Positions 61,375 through 64,000 of a DNA stretch of 64,000 nt are shown piece after piece. This DNA comes from Artemisia argyi (Eukaryota > Streptophyta > Magnoliopsida > Asterales > Asteraceae), in the NCBI GenBank assembly GCA_030686995.1, contig CM060681.1, positions 160,412,333-160,476,332 on the forward strand. Reading direction: 5' to 3'. The notes beneath the pieces were generated by a model. The model made no database searches. It saw nothing but the letters and a program-made list of their open reading frames with translations, and was not told the DNA's origin. Position 1 is the first letter of the stretch. Every line of letters starts with the position of its first letter. The translations under genes and the position numbers were made by a program.

Positions 61375-63740
61375 AATACCCTTACACTTGAGATTTGCTT
61401 GTCGTCAAGCAAATGCACTTTTATTCTAATCAAAATAGAAGCTAGGGGTCAGTTAACACTAATATGAAAGTAAGTACAACAAATAATCATTCCACTTAAA
61501 ACCAAAAACAAGCACGGAGGTTATACACTAGCACCTCACAAATAGTGTTTAGATACTCACATCTCTCGGGTGTAAGAAAGTATATATCACAATATGGAAA
61601 TGAAAACATATCGCACTACCTGTCATAGCAAATAGATTACCATAGGCTTGGGAAAGGATTAAACCTCCACCACTTGGCGTAAGCACCTAGAATAAACTAT
61701 CAAAGAAGTCTTTTAAAGGGTTATAACGTTAGGTGAAGGGATAGGATAAACACGGTTTTGTTGGATAAAGGCAATATTTACTGGTGGCGAGTTAATCATC
61801 TTGGTTAATTACATGTATCATATGGCGTTGCTAAGCCAAGACTCGACTCGACTTAAGCTAATCAAAACTACAAACTATGAAACAAACATAAAATGAAACG
61901 AGATGGTAGTCCTTTTTTTTTTTTTTTTTTTTTTTTTGCATACACTTTTACCCTACCATCCAAAATAATACATCATAGGGGATTTACATTCCCCTTACAC
62001 TTGAACTTTTACACACTCTACAATCAACTATTCTAATGACTCGAATTAAGATAATCAAAACACTTGGAGTACCTTTTAAGATTAACGCACATATGGGGGT
62101 AATATATGATGTTCTTCCCCATTACTCCAACACAAGTACCTTACCCATGAGTTCTAATCGTCCCAAAACAATATGTACAAGATATGACTCGACTTAGCAA
62201 CCATGTAATCAATTAGACAATTAACTTTGGGTTTAAACAAATAACAATAATGCACTAAAGATGAGTGCATACACGGAAGGCTAAGGCAATTTGGTTGCAC
62301 ATTTGGGGTGGATTGTAACAAATTCTATCTTTAAGTAAAATGCTTAAAGTTAGAAACGAAAAAAGATAGGCTCAGAGGAGTGTACTAGGGGTATCGTGTA
62401 CTAAAAATGAGTACAACGCAAAGGTGTGGGAAAAATTAGTTGACTTTACTAGTCAAGGTCATTGACTTAAATGGTCAAGTAATTATGATACGGGTTTAAC
62501 ACAAGGGTGATCCTAATGCCTCTTATCATGCAGTAAATCCTACTACACGAATGTAGTCTCACTACCGGTCTCGGGATGCATCACTAACGCAAGTTCTAGG
62601 ATCTAAGTACTACCCGTACACTCATAAGCACTAATAATAAATGCGAACCTCACATATTTCGGTGGAAATTTTTTATGAGTGGTACGGTTTTTGTGCTAGT
62701 CATATAACTCCTATCCATGAGACGCTCATCAAGGCTAAAGCTTCACTCCTAAATGTTGTAAAAAAATTTAAATTTGGCGCTAAAATTGCCCTAACAAGTA
62801 TTTTTCTCAGTTTTATTACACACCTATTATCAAACAAATAAACTCAAGTGCAATTGCATTCTCTAAGGTATCATTATTTACCCTCCCCTTACACTTAGTC
62901 TGAACATTGTCCCCAATGTTCAATGAAAAGGATTTAAAAGTAATGAAGGTAAAAGAATGCAAACAAATACTCCCCTGATTCGTTCGGTTTGGATAGTGTG
63001 TCAACAAGGTTAGATCTTCTTCCAAGAAAATGAACTTTGAAAGCTTCCCTTCAGAAATATAAATTATCCTCTTGTCCAATGTAACCTGTTAAACCTGAAA
63101 AAACAATCAAGGGAAACTTCGCGTAAAATCAGCGGCAATCTATATATATACACTAAAGTCCTAGAAAGTAAATTAAGATATAATGCTTGTGGAATGAATG
63201 TTTGTAGATTTCCTGGAGTTTATAAAACTAAAGAATCAACAAAAACTTTAATACTCCGGTATAAACAAAACTCGAAAAAATTTTCCGAATTTTTGTATCT
63301 GAAGCCGTCAGGTTATAACTCCTGACGCCGTCAGAATGTTCCTGCGAAAATCTCATTTTAAGTTTCCGGAAAATTTCTGGAAAAACTTATGCCTTACTTC
63401 CTGGAAAATCCTGCAAAACATCATTATGACTCGATACTAGCATTTGACTCAAACAATTACTAATGCACATGTTCATTTAATATTGTTGCGGTTCATGCTC
63501 AATTTCGTTCTTGTAAACAAATTTGGGTCTCCCCTTACACTTGGCTTTTGCAAAATACTTTTATATGCAATTAAGACGAAGTTAAAAACAAAATAAAGCA
63601 TTTTCACTATTTACTTTGAATCATGATCCACAAACAATAAAAATAAAACACGCATACGGAAACAAATAAAATCAAACAAACAAAACAAATAAAACAAATA
63701 AAACAAACAAAACTTGGGTTGCCTCCCAAGAAGCGCTTTT
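61375..63740 (-). mobile_element. Element N noncoding 3' region
   Basis: Colinear with M and P. PPT-like motifs (plus strand cccttacactt) are at 61379, 61991, 62885 and 63531. The hairpin before the functional tract has loop ACGA with 8-bp perfect arms. The second hairpin gaacattg-tccc-caatgttc is at 62902-62921. A poly-T run lies at 61913-61937. TGACGCCGTCA and a variant lie near 63296-63332. The motif gcctcccaagaagcgctt is at 63720-63737. The TTG-start frame open in M and P is broken here by an in-frame TAG and a one-base deletion. Confidence 0.85.
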
Positions 63741-63780
63741 TTTTATTTACGAGTCTTGTAGCTAGACTCAAGGTCACATC

Positions 63781-64000
63781 CTACCGTGTGTCGCTTATGC
63801 TCACATACCCAAGTGTGAGCCATCTAATAGTTGCCTCATCTTTCTTATAGTCATCACTTAGCTCTAAACATCCGCGATAATACCTTTTGTTTTGTTCATG
63901 AGGATATTTAAACACTTTCCTTTTATCATTCTCACTAAGCATATCGAGAGGTGGATACCTATTACATTTCTCAATAGAAAAATCCTTGAACCTAGGGTGT
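63781..64000 (-). CDS. C-terminal part of element N cargo ORF
   Basis: Open minus frame of 72 codons entering from the window edge and ending at TAG 63781-63783. Its sequence is well mixed and charged, with 'FKDFSIEKCNRYPPL', 'PHEQNKRYYRGCLEL' and 'WLTLGYVS'. The 'YYRGCLEL' part is weakly like 'FYKECLQL' at the end of P's protease-like domain, so the two tails may share an origin. The M ORF shows no such tail. The hairpin GAGTC...GACTC and the aagcgctt motif follow at the same distance as in P. Function unknown. Confidence 0.6.
   Translation of the reverse strand, partial: HPRFKDFSIEKCNRYPPLDMLSENDKRKVFKYPHEQNKRYYRGCLELSDDYKKDEATIRWLTLGYVSISDTR

Larger units (their letters stand above)
59930..64000 (-). 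mobile_element. Element N: third full-type member of the TGACG-array family, cut by window end
   Basis: Minus-oriented. Its 3' LTR is 59930-61374 (1445 bp, plus-strand ends tgatgtgcgg and gccttatca). The target site is in G gag, with left flank gcccc (59925-59929); the second copy lies outside the window. The interior is present from the polypurine tract through the noncoding 3' region into the C-terminal part of its cargo ORF. Its LTR is more diverged from P than M is. Confidence 0.92.

Overview
The window is nuclear DNA of a flowering plant. It is AT-rich, has one spliced gene with GT-AG introns, and is otherwise packed with LTR retrotransposons. The Gag-type reading frames resemble retroelement proteins I know from the sunflower family (Asteraceae, for example Tanacetum, Artemisia, lettuce), so that family is the likeliest source. 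The placement is recall-based inference. No organellar or bacterial gene is present.

Layout. 1-6.4 kb holds two copies of a Ty1-copia LTR plus leader (616-1286 and 2602-3233), a copia Gag remnant, a hAT miniature element (337-607) and a Harbinger-type miniature element (2184-2501). 6.4-13.2 kb is an old tract of degenerate repeats split by solo LTRs (7402-10517, itself carrying the reversed solo LTR 8176-9575, and 10979-12835). 13.2-14.5 kb holds a Mutator-like transposase fragment. 15.5-18.4 kb is the only intact host gene, a six-exon MAP kinase of the MPK13/NTF6 type on the minus strand (382 residues).

19.9-54.9 kb is a four-level nest. A degenerate chromovirus-type Ty3 element T (minus, 19935-54901) sits in a CT microsatellite. 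Inside T is M (minus, 26920-49196). P (plus, 33612-49110) lies inside the 5' LTR of M. A gutted SIRE-like copia element C (minus, 35214-43003) lies inside the gag of P. M, P and C have 5-bp target duplications that match exactly; T's match 4 of 5. Hand-counted LTR differences fall in nesting order: about 5-6% (T, partial sample), 2% (M), 1.8% (P), 1.2% (C).

54.9-64 kb holds a diverged solo LTR of the M/P family (55874-57330), a Tat-type Ty3 element G with a broken gag, and, inside that gag, a third full-type member of the M/P family (N), which runs off the window end.

The most notable system is the M/P/N family, also present as two solo LTRs. The members share LTRs, a tRNA-Asp-type primer site, a T-rich leader and about 2.5 kb of noncoding 3' DNA, but carry different coding cargo between two fixed boundaries (P: Gag plus a protease-like domain; M: an unrelated acidic ORF; N: another ORF). 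No reverse transcriptase or integrase is visible in the M and P copies, so both look non-autonomous; N is incomplete here. Their LTRs carry arrays of an 11-bp palindrome, TGACGGCGTCA, just upstream of the TATA box. Their 3' DNA carries four evenly placed copies of the polypurine-tract motif AAGTGTAAGGG.
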